DNA of 64,000 bases. Origin: Kluyveromyces lactis. Its lineage: Eukaryota; Ascomycota; Saccharomycetes; Saccharomycetales; Saccharomycetaceae. Below the pieces are notes generated by a model, which searched no databases, was not told the origin of the DNA, and worked only from the letters and a program-made list of their open reading frames with translations. The translations under genes were made by a program, and so were the position numbers. The DNA lies in contig NC_006039.1 in assembly GCF_000002515.2 (NCBI RefSeq), positions 744,001-808,000 of the forward strand, given 5' to 3'. Positions within the stretch are counted from its first letter, which is position 1. Every line of letters begins with the position of its first letter. This document shows, one piece after another, positions 43,601 through 53,421 of the stretch.

Positions 43601-45214
43601 ATGTCTGAAATTAGGTGGTCCAAGCTTCACAGTTTAATCCACGATGCACCAAGTGACTCAGGAGAGTACATTACTATAATTGATTCACTTAATGACCTAA
43701 TCAAAGAAACCACAATAGAAGATAGAAGAAATGAAATCGCCAGCTCGAAAGATATCTTCTTCCAACTTCGAGAATCAGCTATACTTGGAAAATCTGTTGA
43801 TTTGAAACAAGCTTGCAGTAGCCAGTATATGAGAATTGTTAAAGGAATTGTAATAATAGCGAGGAATCTTTCAGTTGCAAATCAGGTTATACCTCAAAAT
43901 ATTCTACTACCTAACACATTCCTGGCATGGTATTTATCCATTTCCAGACAAACTGTGTGTACGCCTGGTGATTTGAAGCAATTATATGGTCTAGTATGTC
44001 AATTTTACTTCAATTGCACCCGAACTAATGTTGTCTTTGATGAGAGCTGTTTTGATGATCATATGAATTTCATGGTAGAAATGCTGCGGTTTATTGATGA
44101 TGATGGCATTGTTAATGCGTACTCTCTGTGGCTCTCAAATATAATGAAAAGTGATGCATTCATCTCATCTTTACTCAATGATATTAGATCTTTGGAAGTT
44201 ATCGACAAACTACTACTGCGGGGAATAATTGCACAGAAAACTGAGATTGACTTGCTCGTTGAAGAGGAAGATGAGGATAAAAATCTTTCTTCCTTAGCTA
44301 CTATTCAACTAAAAATATTAAAACAGTTAGTAACACATGAATGCTTCGGGTCTTATATGAAAACCTTACGAAAAGAATATGGTTTTGCTTCTTTCAACAA
44401 AATGTTCAAGATTGTCACAATGTTGGTGACCAGTTCAGAAAGATGGGACCTTTATCAGTTGACTGCAATTCTAAGCTGGACTTTTGATATTTTCGAAGAA
44501 TATACATATCTAGTGGATGCTTTCTTTAAATCAGAGTCCACTCCAGAAGCAACTGATGCCGGCCCACTTTTTGCGATATTGTCCTCGGTTCTTGATATTC
44601 TAACTACACTTGCAAAATACCAACATGCACAGAAATACATGATTTCTTATGATGGGGTGCATAAAATAATAAAACTCTTTGATATCTTGGAGCGCAATTG
44701 TTTGAAAATTCATTTTAACAAATCTTCTGGGGCCAAAAATGTAGATTCTTCTGCTCACCCCGTAAGGGCTACCGATCATGTTGGAAACGTTATAACTGAT
44801 GCTGTGATTCTCAAGAAAAGAATCCATAACAATAGGATTAACGACTCTAACTTCCCCGGTATCAAGTGCTTTTTGGTTGAATTGTTGGGGTTTATGTCGT
44901 ATGAACAGAAAGACGTACAAGACTCTGTCAGGGAACTGCATGGTCTAGAACTTGTTCTTTCAAACTGTATTATTGATGACAATAATCCCTTTATCAAAGA
45001 AAGATGTATCATCTGTATCAGATATCTTCTTGCGAATAACAGCACGAATCAAGAGTTTATCTCACAACTTGAGGCTAAGAAAGCTGTCGATGGAGATGTT
45101 TTGAAAAAAGCAGGATACAAAGTGGATATAGATGGTAAGGGAAACATCAAACTTACCGCAGACAAAAGGAATGCTGCGTCGGAAGAACAACTGTTTGAAG
45201 ACGTTCAGAAGTAG
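43601..45214 (+). CDS. CTR86: ataxin-10 family protein Ctr86
   Basis: This 537-residue helical, armadillo-like protein matches essential S. cerevisiae Ctr86 (YCR054C, about 563 residues). Its ataxin-10 domain lies near the C-terminus (about 425-505: FPGIKCFLVELLGFMSYEQKDVQDSV, GLELVLSNCIIDDNNPFIKERCI, IRYLLANNSTNQEFISQLEAKK). The exact molecular role is not established; the S. cerevisiae gene name comes from copper-related expression screens, and the PAC-like promoter hints at co-expression with ribosome-biogenesis genes. No signal or membrane segment is visible. The start is ATG at 43601. It converges on THR4 with a 69-base gap. Confidence 0.92.
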   Translation: MSEIRWSKLHSLIHDAPSDSGEYITIIDSLNDLIKETTIEDRRNEIASSKDIFFQLRESAILGKSVDLKQACSSQYMRIVKGIVIIARNLSVANQVIPQNILLPNTFLAWYLSISRQTVCTPGDLKQLYGLVCQFYFNCTRTNVVFDESCFDDHMNFMVEMLRFIDDDGIVNAYSLWLSNIMKSDAFISSLLNDIRSLEVIDKLLLRGIIAQKTEIDLLVEEEDEDKNLSSLATIQLKILKQLVTHECFGSYMKTLRKEYGFASFNKMFKIVTMLVTSSERWDLYQLTAILSWTFDIFEEYTYLVDAFFKSESTPEATDAGPLFAILSSVLDILTTLAKYQHAQKYMISYDGVHKIIKLFDILERNCLKIHFNKSSGAKNVDSSAHPVRATDHVGNVITDAVILKKRIHNNRINDSNFPGIKCFLVELLGFMSYEQKDVQDSVRELHGLELVLSNCIIDDNNPFIKERCIICIRYLLANNSTNQEFISQLEAKKAVDGDVLKKAGYKVDIDGKGNIKLTADKRNAASEEQLFEDVQK

Positions 45215-45283
45215 AAACATGGATGATTTTTAATCAATTATATACGGAGGTCAATTTATAAATGTGATTCATGCAAAAAATAT

Positions 45284-46816
45284 TTAAACTTCCATCTTCA
45301 CTAACTCTTCTTCGATGGTTTGTTTGACCAGTTCAATATCCGCCTTTTCCACCAATTTTAGCTTTTTCCCCAATGTAGATAGCTTCTTGAGTTCTTCTGG
45401 TAAAACATCCTTTTCAAAACTGTAACCATCAAAGCTGGAAAGAGCCTCGTTAACAGCATCGGCAAACTTAGCTGGGTGTGCAGTGGATAAAGAGATATAA
45501 TTGATAGTGTTATCATTATCCTTTGTGATTTGCGTTTTGGTGGCGCAAATACCGACGGCGGTATGTGGATCTATGATGTAATGCTTTGGATTGACCGATT
45601 GCTCGTAAACTTGCTTTATGGTAGCTGTAGTTTCTTCATTGCTGACTCGTTCGGAATCGAAATCTTTCTTGGCGCCATCAATCAAGGAAGCGGGAACATC
45701 GAACTTACCCTTGGATTTCAATTCTTGGAACCAGTTGTTAACAGTTTCACCTGCTTTCAAATCGTCTCCAGAGGCCACATATTCACGAGCCAAGTACCAA
45801 AGTAGTCTTTCAAAGTTAGAAGAAATTAAGATATCCATGGCTGGAGATAGTGTAGCAGCGACATCGTCCGATCTTTCATACACACCATTCTTCAAAAATC
45901 TGTCCAAAATGTCATTTTCATTAGTGGCAATAACTAGCTTCTCAACAGGTAAACCCATCTTCTTAGCATAGTAACCAGCTAGAATATCACCGAAATTTCC
46001 TGATGGAACAACAAACTTCACTTTTTCTTCTTTACCGGTAGTAGCTTTGAAATAGGAATAGAAGTAATATGTGATTTGAGCCAAAATTCTAGCCCAATTA
46101 ATCGAGTTCACAGCTCCAACATTGTGTTTAGAGTTGAATTCCTTGTCACCAAAGATAGCCTTGACAATGTCTTGACAGTTATCGAAAGTGCCTTTAACGG
46201 ATAAGGTTTGCACGTTTTTGTCAGGAACGGTGGTCATTTGTTCTTCTTGAATTGGGGAGATTCTACCTGTTGGGTAAAGAATGAAAACAGCAACATCCTT
46301 CTTACCTCTTAGACCATAAATGGCAGCAGAACCAGTGTCACCAGAAGTTGCACCGACCACTGTAATTTTCTTTCTTTGGTCGGCTGGTAATCCATCGTTA
46401 TGTCTTTGCAAGAAATATTCAAACAGGTTACCCACAAATTGTAAAGCAACATCTTTAAATGCGTAAGTTGGTCCATGGAAAAGCTCTAGGACATGAAGAT
46501 TTTCATTAGAGCCAGTGACATTCTTGGCTAACGGGGTAACATCATGAGAACGGAAAGTAGAGTAAGATCTAGTAATCAAATCCTTTAAGTCGGCTTCTGG
46601 AATTTCATCTGAAGAAACATAAAGTTTCATGATTTCAAAAGCTAAATCCTGGAAGGACAACTTAGACCATTTATCAAACAACTCTGATTTAGAGACTTGA
46701 GGAATAATGGATGGGATAAACAAACCACCATCCGAAGCTAAACCTTGAATAATAGCTTCCTCAAAAGTTTTGGTAGCAGGATCGGATGACCTCGTAGATC
46801 TATAGCTTTGTGACAT
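45284..46816 (-). CDS. THR4: threonine synthase
   Basis: This 510-residue PLP enzyme converts O-phosphohomoserine to threonine, the last step of the pathway. The N-terminal threonine-synthase domain is at about 1-90 (YRSTRS start). The PLP lysine is in HGPTYAFKD (Lys121), and the phosphate-binding loop GATSGDTGSA is at 155-164. PSGNFGDILAGYYAKKMG binds PLP near the middle. The length is close to S. cerevisiae Thr4 (514; YCR053W). It is cytosolic. A Gcn4 site 139 bases upstream fits general amino-acid control. The start is ATG at 46816. Confidence 0.97.
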   Translation of the reverse strand: MSQSYRSTRSSDPATKTFEEAIIQGLASDGGLFIPSIIPQVSKSELFDKWSKLSFQDLAFEIMKLYVSSDEIPEADLKDLITRSYSTFRSHDVTPLAKNVTGSNENLHVLELFHGPTYAFKDVALQFVGNLFEYFLQRHNDGLPADQRKKITVVGATSGDTGSAAIYGLRGKKDVAVFILYPTGRISPIQEEQMTTVPDKNVQTLSVKGTFDNCQDIVKAIFGDKEFNSKHNVGAVNSINWARILAQITYYFYSYFKATTGKEEKVKFVVPSGNFGDILAGYYAKKMGLPVEKLVIATNENDILDRFLKNGVYERSDDVAATLSPAMDILISSNFERLLWYLAREYVASGDDLKAGETVNNWFQELKSKGKFDVPASLIDGAKKDFDSERVSNEETTATIKQVYEQSVNPKHYIIDPHTAVGICATKTQITKDNDNTINYISLSTAHPAKFADAVNEALSSFDGYSFEKDVLPEELKKLSTLGKKLKLVEKADIELVKQTIEEELVKMEV

Positions 46817-47143
46817 TTTGATTTGGTCTTAGATTGGATATCTTACCTTATTGGAGCCTCTGCCTGATCTAATCAACAACTAACAAGTGTTATTCTCAAC
46901 TATAAACTTCAACAGTTTGCTTCGTGGTAAGTTGATGAAAGCAGAGGTTTACAGATGACTCAATACAATTTTCAATATTTTCTGAACGATTTTAATCATT
47001 TTAGACGATTTCATAGTACAAATGTTTTCTATACGGTTGTTGAATACACGAAGTATGGGCCCGCTCTGCGAAGAACTACCAAGGTATACGTTGTATACGG
47101 TATACATATATTTATGATGAAAGCGATAAAATACTGAATGAAA
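46817..47143. other. THR4 promoter / RSC6 3' spacer
   Basis: A 327-base region containing one Gcn4 site (46955-46963). No gene seen; a 60-codon frame here is spurious. Confidence 0.55.
46955..46963. promoter_or_regulatory. Gcn4 binding site before THR4
   Basis: ATGACTCAA contains the full TGACTCA core, 139 bases before the THR4 ATG. Gcn4 activates amino-acid biosynthesis genes under starvation. Confidence 0.75.
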
Positions 47144-48529
47144 TTATTTCATTCTTCCGCTTGAAAGTAGAACTCCAATGTTTTCAAAAAGAATTGAATC
47201 GTTGTCCTGGTAGAATTGTGATCTTCTCACTGTATCTTCATTGAAGCCAGCATCCCCTGATAACACTTTGAGAGCCTGCGATGACGATTCCATGTAATCT
47301 TGTAGCATTGGAACTGGATCCTTAGCTAGTTTATCAAAAAATTGGTATTTCTTTGCGCTTGAATTTAGTTGTAGTTGTAATAGTTGTGTTTTCTGATTTA
47401 GTTCTTGTATTTGTGGTTCGATTGCAGTTGATAGCGTATTGTATTCATTCAATAGCAATAATTCATCCTTTGACAACTTTTGGTCGCCTTTAACTGACGT
47501 TGATTTAGGTACTTCCATGTCAAATACCAAATCTCCGAAAGTGGAAGACTGATCTACACGAATAGTATAGTCAAGTCTTATTGGAGGTATCGGTTTTACA
47601 TGATCTTTCACTAGACTTGGCAAATCGGCGAGCTTCAAAGAAACAATGCCTGCGGCAAGCCTTTCTGGAGACACTAGCTTTGCTAATGAAGCATCCATTT
47701 TCACTAAGACTTTCTCACCGTTTGTGGAATCCTTTGGTCCCGCCTCGTCGTTATTCGTCAATAGACTGTTTAATAGAATATATTTGTAAAGAGAGTATAT
47801 CGCCTCATGAAAGGTTCCTTTTGAGAATCCGACAATACATGATAGTTCTGGTGAATACTGTAAGAACTCCCCTGTATACCCTTTTGGTTGGATAGTGATG
47901 GTACAGTTAACGTTTTCAGTACCCTTACGTGAAACATCAACACCGTCAAACTCTACAGGAGTATTAGGATCCACATGCCATTCAAAAACGGTTTGCTCAT
48001 TTTTTGGCTTTTTAGCACTAGGTTCCTGTGTCCCTTCTAATAAGGGGTCTCCCATTTCTTGATCAGTTTCATCATCTTGATCTTCCTCTACAGGTTTGAA
48101 ATCTATCGCGACGCTTTCTATAAAGGAGGAAAATTTAGGCCTATTTGGATCGTCTGCCTTCCCATTATCTAACAGTCTACCTTCAATACGCAATGTCCAT
48201 GATGCTTGATCAAGTTCCATGGTCTCATCGTTCGTCTGCCATGGCTGGTTCTCAGAAATATTAGAAATGAAAACACGAACAAACTGATTATTCGCAGGAT
48301 CTGTGTATTTGGAATGAGTCCATTGAGTAATATTCTGATGCAAATCAATTTTTTTACGACTTAAATATATGTCAATTCTCTTCTCAGCCTCTTGTAACTT
48401 ACTTAGCCCATCCAATTCTGGTATTAATTTCTTCAAATACGGTTGGATATACATGTCAGTTGGTTGTGCAACTGGCACAGTTTGTGCCTGTTGATGTTCA
48501 ACCGTTGCTCCACTCTGTGCCGCAGACAT
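47144..48529 (-). CDS. RSC6: chromatin-remodelling subunit Rsc6/Snf12 (SMARCD/BAF60 family)
   Basis: This 461-residue protein is the single ancestor-like copy of S. cerevisiae Rsc6 (YCR052W, RSC complex) and Snf12 (YNR023W, SWI/SNF). The N-terminus is Gln-rich, and a conserved LIPELDGLSKLQEAEKRIDIYLSRKK-type helix (residues about 35-60) starts the core. WTLRIEGRLLD and VFEWHVDP follow. A SWIB/MDM2-like region lies at about 235-300 (FLQYSPELSCIVGF, GTFHEAIYSLYKYIL). The tail forms coiled helices. The frame is open from a TTG at 48556; the first ATG is 48529, giving MSAAQSG. Which complex it serves cannot be told from sequence; one gene may serve both. Confidence 0.9.
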   Translation of the reverse strand: MSAAQSGATVEHQQAQTVPVAQPTDMYIQPYLKKLIPELDGLSKLQEAEKRIDIYLSRKKIDLHQNITQWTHSKYTDPANNQFVRVFISNISENQPWQTNDETMELDQASWTLRIEGRLLDNGKADDPNRPKFSSFIESVAIDFKPVEEDQDDETDQEMGDPLLEGTQEPSAKKPKNEQTVFEWHVDPNTPVEFDGVDVSRKGTENVNCTITIQPKGYTGEFLQYSPELSCIVGFSKGTFHEAIYSLYKYILLNSLLTNNDEAGPKDSTNGEKVLVKMDASLAKLVSPERLAAGIVSLKLADLPSLVKDHVKPIPPIRLDYTIRVDQSSTFGDLVFDMEVPKSTSVKGDQKLSKDELLLLNEYNTLSTAIEPQIQELNQKTQLLQLQLNSSAKKYQFFDKLAKDPVPMLQDYMESSSQALKVLSGDAGFNEDTVRRSQFYQDNDSILFENIGVLLSSGRMK

Positions 48530-49078
48530 TTGATTTTGATTTTTCTTTAATCTCAATCTAGCGGTAGCTTAGTTTATTCTACTAGGAGGTAAGCAGATGA
48601 TATGTCTCATCTATACAAGTTGATGCATGTAAGTTAATGTACCAAAAGCTAGTGAATGCTTTGTTTAGGTTGATTGAATAATTCGAAAAACTGATGTTGA
48701 AACAACGAAAGCACCCATACACCCATACACCCATACAATACTTTATAGCGAATCGTATTAGGTTAGATTGTATCCATTACGCAGTTCATTTATAAATAAG
48801 TATTTCAAAGGTTACAAACACGGAGTAGTACAGTATGAACGGCTGTCACTCGCTAAACCAATCTTTTATCTTCTTTTTATGTACACATCTTTTAACTAGG
48901 CTGGCACTTAGATATGATTTTAAAGCTTCAAAAATTTTTGATAGTTTAAAATCACATTAGAACAAGATCAATCTAAAAGTTAACCATAAGCAGGGAATTA
49001 AAAATAGCGTCAATTGTGTTTGAAGTGCTATTCCAATAACTGCACACGCTCCAAGGGCTTTTAAAATATTACAGCAAA
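48530..49078. other. divergent promoter RSC6 / MRPL50
   Basis: A 549-base region with a triple Rap1-like repeat (48713-48736) about 185-207 bases before RSC6 and 340 before MRPL50. No gene seen. Confidence 0.6.
48713..48736 (+). repeat. three tandem ACCCATAC units, Rap1-like sites
   Basis: Three exact 8-base copies of ACCCATAC abut, forming overlapping matches to the Rap1 consensus (ACACCCATACA-pyrimidine-rich end). The last match is ACACCCATACAAT (48727-48739). Rap1 in yeasts binds telomeres and ribosomal-protein promoters. Here it sits between a chromatin gene and a mitochondrial ribosomal gene. Confidence 0.65.
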
Positions 49079-49483
49079 ATGTTCAGACCGACATCATCGT
49101 GTCTTTCTGCCTTAACCAAACGTACAAAGAGAGTACAGGTACAGTTATTAAAAGATTTTCCTCAGTTCCAATTTCATACCGGCGAGGTGGTAAATGTCAA
49201 GCCCTCACTAATGAGAAACTTCTTGCACAACTATAATGGAGCCCGCTACATTCTAAAGGAAACTGATATTGACCAAGCCCTGTTGACCTCAGCTAAGAGA
49301 TCACGTGCATCAGCAGCAGCTTTATTAAAAACAACCGAATCAACGGTGAAGAAGACTGAACAGAACGTAAAGAAGGCTAAGCAGGTATCCAAGGAAGAAA
49401 ATAAGACACCAGAAACTCCTAAGTCAGCATTAAACGAAGAAATAACTATCGAGAATGTGAAGATTCCAGGATTAGACTTATGA
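49079..49483 (+). CDS. MRPL50: mitochondrial large-subunit ribosomal protein Mrpl50 (bL9m)
   Basis: This 134-residue protein has a short basic leader (residues 1-18, [17 protein letters not shown]). The bL9 N-domain follows immediately: [41 protein letters not shown]. It then has a Lys/Glu-rich helical linker. It matches S. cerevisiae Mrpl50 (YNR022C, 139 residues), a component of the 54S subunit. The C-terminal bL9 domain is largely missing, as in other yeast homologues. The start is ATG at 49079. It converges on the YNR021W-like gene. Confidence 0.92.
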   Translation: MFRPTSSCLSALTKRTKRVQVQLLKDFPQFQFHTGEVVNVKPSLMRNFLHNYNGARYILKETDIDQALLTSAKRSRASAAALLKTTESTVKKTEQNVKKAKQVSKEENKTPETPKSALNEEITIENVKIPGLDL

Positions 49484-49868
49484 TAGTAAATGTTTTATCT
49501 TTTTTTTCCTCCTTACGCGGATCATTTGAGATACCAATGTCTTACAAAATAATAATGATCATGGATGTTGTTCGTGACGTCTCGTCCCCATTGCGGTTCA
49601 GAGGCACATTCATACACTTGTACATAAATTACATTAAAATAACTTGCGAAAACAATAAAGAAAGTTCGTTGCATCCAATCGCTACCAGTTGAAGTAATAA
49701 CGTGGACAGTAGATCTGGATGATTCATACTAAATGGGGATTGACAAGAGAGTTATTACTACAGGAACGCTCATCACCTGGACGAGCATATTTCTCTTGAT
49801 CAGCTTTAACTGTTGCTTTGGAAATAAAGAGACGAGAATGAGAAACAACCCCAATAGTGATGAACTTT
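49484..49868. other. spacer between convergent MRPL50 and YNR021W-like gene
   Basis: A 385-base region holding two 3' ends. A 102-codon plus-strand frame from ATG 49733 begins with a signal-like hydrophobic run, but two thirds of it lies antisense to the YNR021W-like gene, so I do not call it. Confidence 0.5.
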
Positions 49869-51095
49869 CTAAATTCTCATTTTCTGTTTGTTTCTCAGAC
49901 GTCTTTCTCTCTTTTCTCTTTTCTTCAACTCCATTTTATCAAGTTCTTGGTCGGTCAACTTGTCTCTCATATCCTTTCTCTTTTGTCTCTCAGCTTCTTG
50001 TTTTTTTTCAAGAGCCATTTCTCTTTCAACCTGTTGCATGACTTTAACAATCTTGCCTAACTCTTCTTTACGCAATTGAATACCCTTCTTCAAAATATCA
50101 GTGGTGATGAAAGAATTGGATGAGTTAGTTTGAATATCCTTAGTAACATTGTCATAAATTTCGACAACTTTGGTTATCAATTCCTCCAACAATTCGATAT
50201 CTTTGTCAGAAGTTACCAAGGATAAGTAGATGACACAACGTGGCAATTGAGAAGACTCCCATAATTTGTCAGTAATCGGTTTCTCTTCTGGTAAATCAGT
50301 GAAAGAAATAAACTTCAAGAACTTGGCAGATTTAGATAGCAACACCTTGAAATCTTCACCGGCATAGTGAGGAATAAATCCGTTCAACTTATTTGATTCG
50401 GACATGAAAACATAGTCTGCTGGTAAAGATTCATTTTCAGCGGTATGGGTCAATGATAAAAAGTAGTTTGAGTCACGAGCTTTAGTCATCACTGCTTTGT
50501 TAACGATAGATGTGATGAATTTCAATTTGGACAAAGTTTCCGCTGAGTTGGCAGTTAGCTTAGCATCTTCAGTAGAGACGAATTGGCCATTTGGAGTAAT
50601 GGTAACTGAGATGAATTCTTCAATGTCGTTGGCAACTAATGTTGGTAAAAACAAAGCTAATGCCTTTTGAGTTAACAATGCCAATGGGTTGTGACGAGCC
50701 GTCAAGTGTGCCTTAACAATTACGCTTTCAATAGTAGAACGACCAGTGGCAAAAGATGTGAACCAGGTGTTATTTTGCTCCTCAATATATGGCATCTTCT
50801 TGCCATCGGCACTAAAACCAACCTTTGTAAAAGATAACTTTGTTAACAAGAATGTGTTCAAAGTACCAAATATCTTATCGGCATATTTATTGTTCAGAGT
50901 CTTACCATAATAAGAAATGAAAAATAAGATAGCCATGAGACCAATGCAAGCCAATTCAAAGGTCCAATTATAAGCAGTCACTCTGCCCCAAAGTCCTAAT
51001 TCCTTTTGTTCTTCAACAGAAAGGATATAAAAGTCTTTGTTCAATGCATTAACATAGTCAATAGCTTTGGCCAATGGCGCCAAAATTGCTGACAT
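49869..51095 (-). CDS. ER membrane protein of the CCDC47/DUF1682 family (YNR021W orthologue)
   Basis: This 408-residue protein has one membrane span at about 45-64 (FELACIGLMAILFFISYYG). The globular DUF1682 domain (about 85-330) includes GFSADGKKMPYIEEQNNTWFTSFATGR. A long, highly charged coiled-coil tail fills about 345-408 (EREMALEKKQEAERQKRKDM). This is the layout of CCDC47, a subunit of the PAT chaperone complex at the translocon. The S. cerevisiae orthologue YNR021W (about 404 residues) is an ER protein of uncertain role. It lies next to MRPL50, as on chromosome XIV. The start is ATG at 51095. The function here is inferred from the family only. Confidence 0.9.
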   Translation of the reverse strand: MSAILAPLAKAIDYVNALNKDFYILSVEEQKELGLWGRVTAYNWTFELACIGLMAILFFISYYGKTLNNKYADKIFGTLNTFLLTKLSFTKVGFSADGKKMPYIEEQNNTWFTSFATGRSTIESVIVKAHLTARHNPLALLTQKALALFLPTLVANDIEEFISVTITPNGQFVSTEDAKLTANSAETLSKLKFITSIVNKAVMTKARDSNYFLSLTHTAENESLPADYVFMSESNKLNGFIPHYAGEDFKVLLSKSAKFLKFISFTDLPEEKPITDKLWESSQLPRCVIYLSLVTSDKDIELLEELITKVVEIYDNVTKDIQTNSSNSFITTDILKKGIQLRKEELGKIVKVMQQVEREMALEKKQEAERQKRKDMRDKLTDQELDKMELKKREKRERRLRNKQKMRI

Positions 51096-51432
51096 CTTTC
51101 TTGATAATTTTTAGATATCTGTATTGGTCAATCAAAGGAAAAAGACAACACTGGCTTTAGGTTAGGTTCAATTGCCTAAGAGATAATTCTATAGTAGAAT
51201 CTATATACAAGATCTTTTTCTCTTCAAGATGGACGATGTCTCTACTAAGTTCCGCAAATATTTTTTATCGTGACCGTAAAATTTCAGTAGGGTAACATAA
51301 AATCATTGACACTATGCGATTGATGATTTAATAGATTACATACACTAGCGAAATTGAAATACATGAATTATAACACTGGACGACCTTTGATTAGGTATTT
51401 CTAGTGGAATAAAGTTTTTACGCTTCCAATTT
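51096..51432. other. YNR021W-like promoter / YCR051W-like 3' spacer
   Basis: A 337-base AT-rich region with no gene or motif I recognise. Confidence 0.5.
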
Positions 51433-52059
51433 TTATTTGACTCGTTTATTGTTTTCCGAACTGTCATTGTTATTCGAAAAGAATTGATTATGAATCAAAT
51501 CTCTAATGTACTTTTCAAGCTCTTCTTCTGCGTTTTCACCCTGAATTATGCTCTCTAGTTTCTTTCTACGTTCCAAAGATTCGGGATCTGTCTCGTCTAC
51601 TGGATCGTTCTCTAACGTGTAACGTATGTTGTCTTTAAATTGATTTAACTGTTCTTTATCAATACCAAGAGAAGTATTGAATATGGTTTCTCCGAGGACT
51701 TCTTCCGCATATCTCAAAAGGTCCAAGTTGTCGTCGCATGTTTCTTGCCACACCTGGAAGCATGTCTTTCCCTCGTTATTCAAAAGCTCACGATCAGCTC
51801 CTAATTGTTCTATTAGAGACCTGGCTGTAGTCGCATCTTCACAATGGTGAAGTGGTGTGTCATTGTCAGAGTCCTTGATATTTACATCACCATTATGCTC
51901 TTGTACAAGCTTCTTTAGCAGGTCGATATGACCATATGCTGCAGCCGCGTGGATTGGGGTGTATCCGTTTTCATCCTTGTCGTTTGCGGTTTGGCCTTGT
52001 TTAATAAATTTTTCCACTAGTTCGGTCTCCCCGTTACTAGCTGCGATCCAAATATTCAT
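51433..52059 (-). CDS. ankyrin-repeat protein (YCR051W orthologue), function unknown
   Basis: The first 110 of 208 residues form about three ankyrin repeats: MNIWIAASNGETELVEKFIKQ, DENGYTPIHAAAAYGHIDLL and DSDNDTPLHHCEDATTARSLI. The C-terminal part is helical and ends in a conserved stretch (FKDNIRYTLENDP, ESIIQGENAEEELEKYIRDL). This matches S. cerevisiae YCR051W (about 222 residues), found in cytoplasm and nucleus with no assigned role. The frame is open upstream to a TTG at 52143, but the ATG at 52059 reproduces the family start. It is divergent from ATP23. Confidence 0.9.
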   Translation of the reverse strand: MNIWIAASNGETELVEKFIKQGQTANDKDENGYTPIHAAAAYGHIDLLKKLVQEHNGDVNIKDSDNDTPLHHCEDATTARSLIEQLGADRELLNNEGKTCFQVWQETCDDNLDLLRYAEEVLGETIFNTSLGIDKEQLNQFKDNIRYTLENDPVDETDPESLERRKKLESIIQGENAEEELEKYIRDLIHNQFFSNNNDSSENNKRVK

Positions 52060-52543
52060 GCTTCTGAAGTCTGATATAGCTATTGTGTCAGTCTGGGCAC
52101 TACTGAGAATGAATCTAGACAGAAAGGCAACTAATATCTTCAAACAACTTCGAGAGATGCTGTATAGCTCATCGCCAGCTCAAATCAGTTTAATCGAAAA
52201 ATTATTAATAGTGAAGGTATAGAAAGGAAAAACCACCAAATCACGTGTGTGAAAAGAAGATTGCAATGTTGTATACACATTTCTGAAATGAACCATTGAT
52301 AGCATTCCTAAGTGTTTATATGATCTAAGGAAAAAATGTTTATATTCATTTCAGGATGAACACACTATTTTATGCTGAATCTCACTTTTGTCTCTGCACA
52401 GAAACAGATCTCCGTAGGTCATCTTCTTCATTCGAGTATCACTTGAAATCATAAGAAAATTTGAATATCTACCTAACCAACAGCACTAGATTAAGAAAAG
52501 GAAGGCTTGCAAACCTGTGTACTGAAGCGATAGCCAGTGAAAA
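52060..52543. other. divergent promoter YCR051W-like / ATP23
   Basis: A 484-base region. An E-box TCACGTG (52241-52247), the core of the Cbf1 site, is the only motif I recognise. No gene seen. Confidence 0.5.
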
Positions 52544-53287
52544 ATGTCCGTACCACCGCCTCCAAAGGAAGATTTGATAAAACCTAATCCGCCGAAATCA
52601 GAATCCGCTGTTAGCGGCTTCAACTGGTGGAGAAGAACGTTCCAATACAAAACGGGCCTGGGATTGACACCGGAAGAGGAGACACAGTACGAGAATGATT
52701 ACAAGTTTGTGCTACAGCGTAAACAGTGTTCCAAATGTTATGAGTATAGAGATTGGTTGTTAAACTATTCACCAACTGTCATTTTTATGACGCAACAGAT
52801 AGCCAAACTTAACAACAAAAATACTAATGCAGATGTTTTCAAGTTTGACGAATCGAAGATTATATGTGATGTATGTCCGGACTGGAAATCTGGTGGTTTT
52901 CATCCAGATTTAGGTATTCTAATCTGTCAGAATAGAATTAAAGATAAATGGCATTTGGAAGACACTCTGGCGCATGAATTGGTGCATTATTTCGATAATT
53001 TGAAATGGGAAGTGGATTGGCTAAATTTGAGGCATCACGCCTGTTCTGAGATTCGAGCTTCAAGTTTGAGTGGTGAGTGTCGGTTCTTCCAAGAATTTGC
53101 AAGACGTGGGTTCAATACTGGGTTTAAGGTTGATAGAGGTCATCAAGCTTGTGTGAAAAGACGTGCTGCGATCAGCGTTTCAGGAAATCCAAATTGTAGA
53201 GATAAAGAACATGCGGAAAGAGTTGTAGATGAAGTCTGGGACTCATGCTTCAATGACACAAGACCATTTGATGAAATATATAGATAA
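52544..53287 (+). CDS. ATP23: mitochondrial inner-membrane-space metalloprotease/chaperone Atp23
   Basis: This 247-residue M76-family peptidase processes the Atp6 precursor and chaperones its assembly into the F1Fo ATP synthase. It also degrades Ups1 in S. cerevisiae. The zinc-binding HEXXH is HELVH at 144-148, followed by conserved YFDNLKWEVDW and RHHACSEIRASSLSGEC. Multiple Cys (CSKCYEY; CDVC; C129 and later) suit Mia40-dependent oxidative import; there is no classical presequence. An N-terminal Pro-rich stretch makes it about 20 residues longer than S. cerevisiae Atp23 (227; YNR020C). The start is ATG at 52544. Confidence 0.96.
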   Translation: MSVPPPPKEDLIKPNPPKSESAVSGFNWWRRTFQYKTGLGLTPEEETQYENDYKFVLQRKQCSKCYEYRDWLLNYSPTVIFMTQQIAKLNNKNTNADVFKFDESKIICDVCPDWKSGGFHPDLGILICQNRIKDKWHLEDTLAHELVHYFDNLKWEVDWLNLRHHACSEIRASSLSGECRFFQEFARRGFNTGFKVDRGHQACVKRRAAISVSGNPNCRDKEHAERVVDEVWDSCFNDTRPFDEIYR

Positions 53288-53421
53288 AATTATCCTTGTA
53301 TTGTAAACTTTTTGACTTTTCTTTTATATAAAAGGTATCTAGATTTACCTTAACCTTGTACATATTTATTCGACGACCATTCATATGAATATTTCATCAT
53401 TTTGGTTATTCTGCTCCAAAA

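Noticed and set aside
49733-50041. 102-codon frame with a signal-like start between MRPL50 and the YNR021W-like gene
   Set aside because: Its larger part is antisense to the coiled-coil tail of the YNR021W-like gene and has no domain; probably chance.
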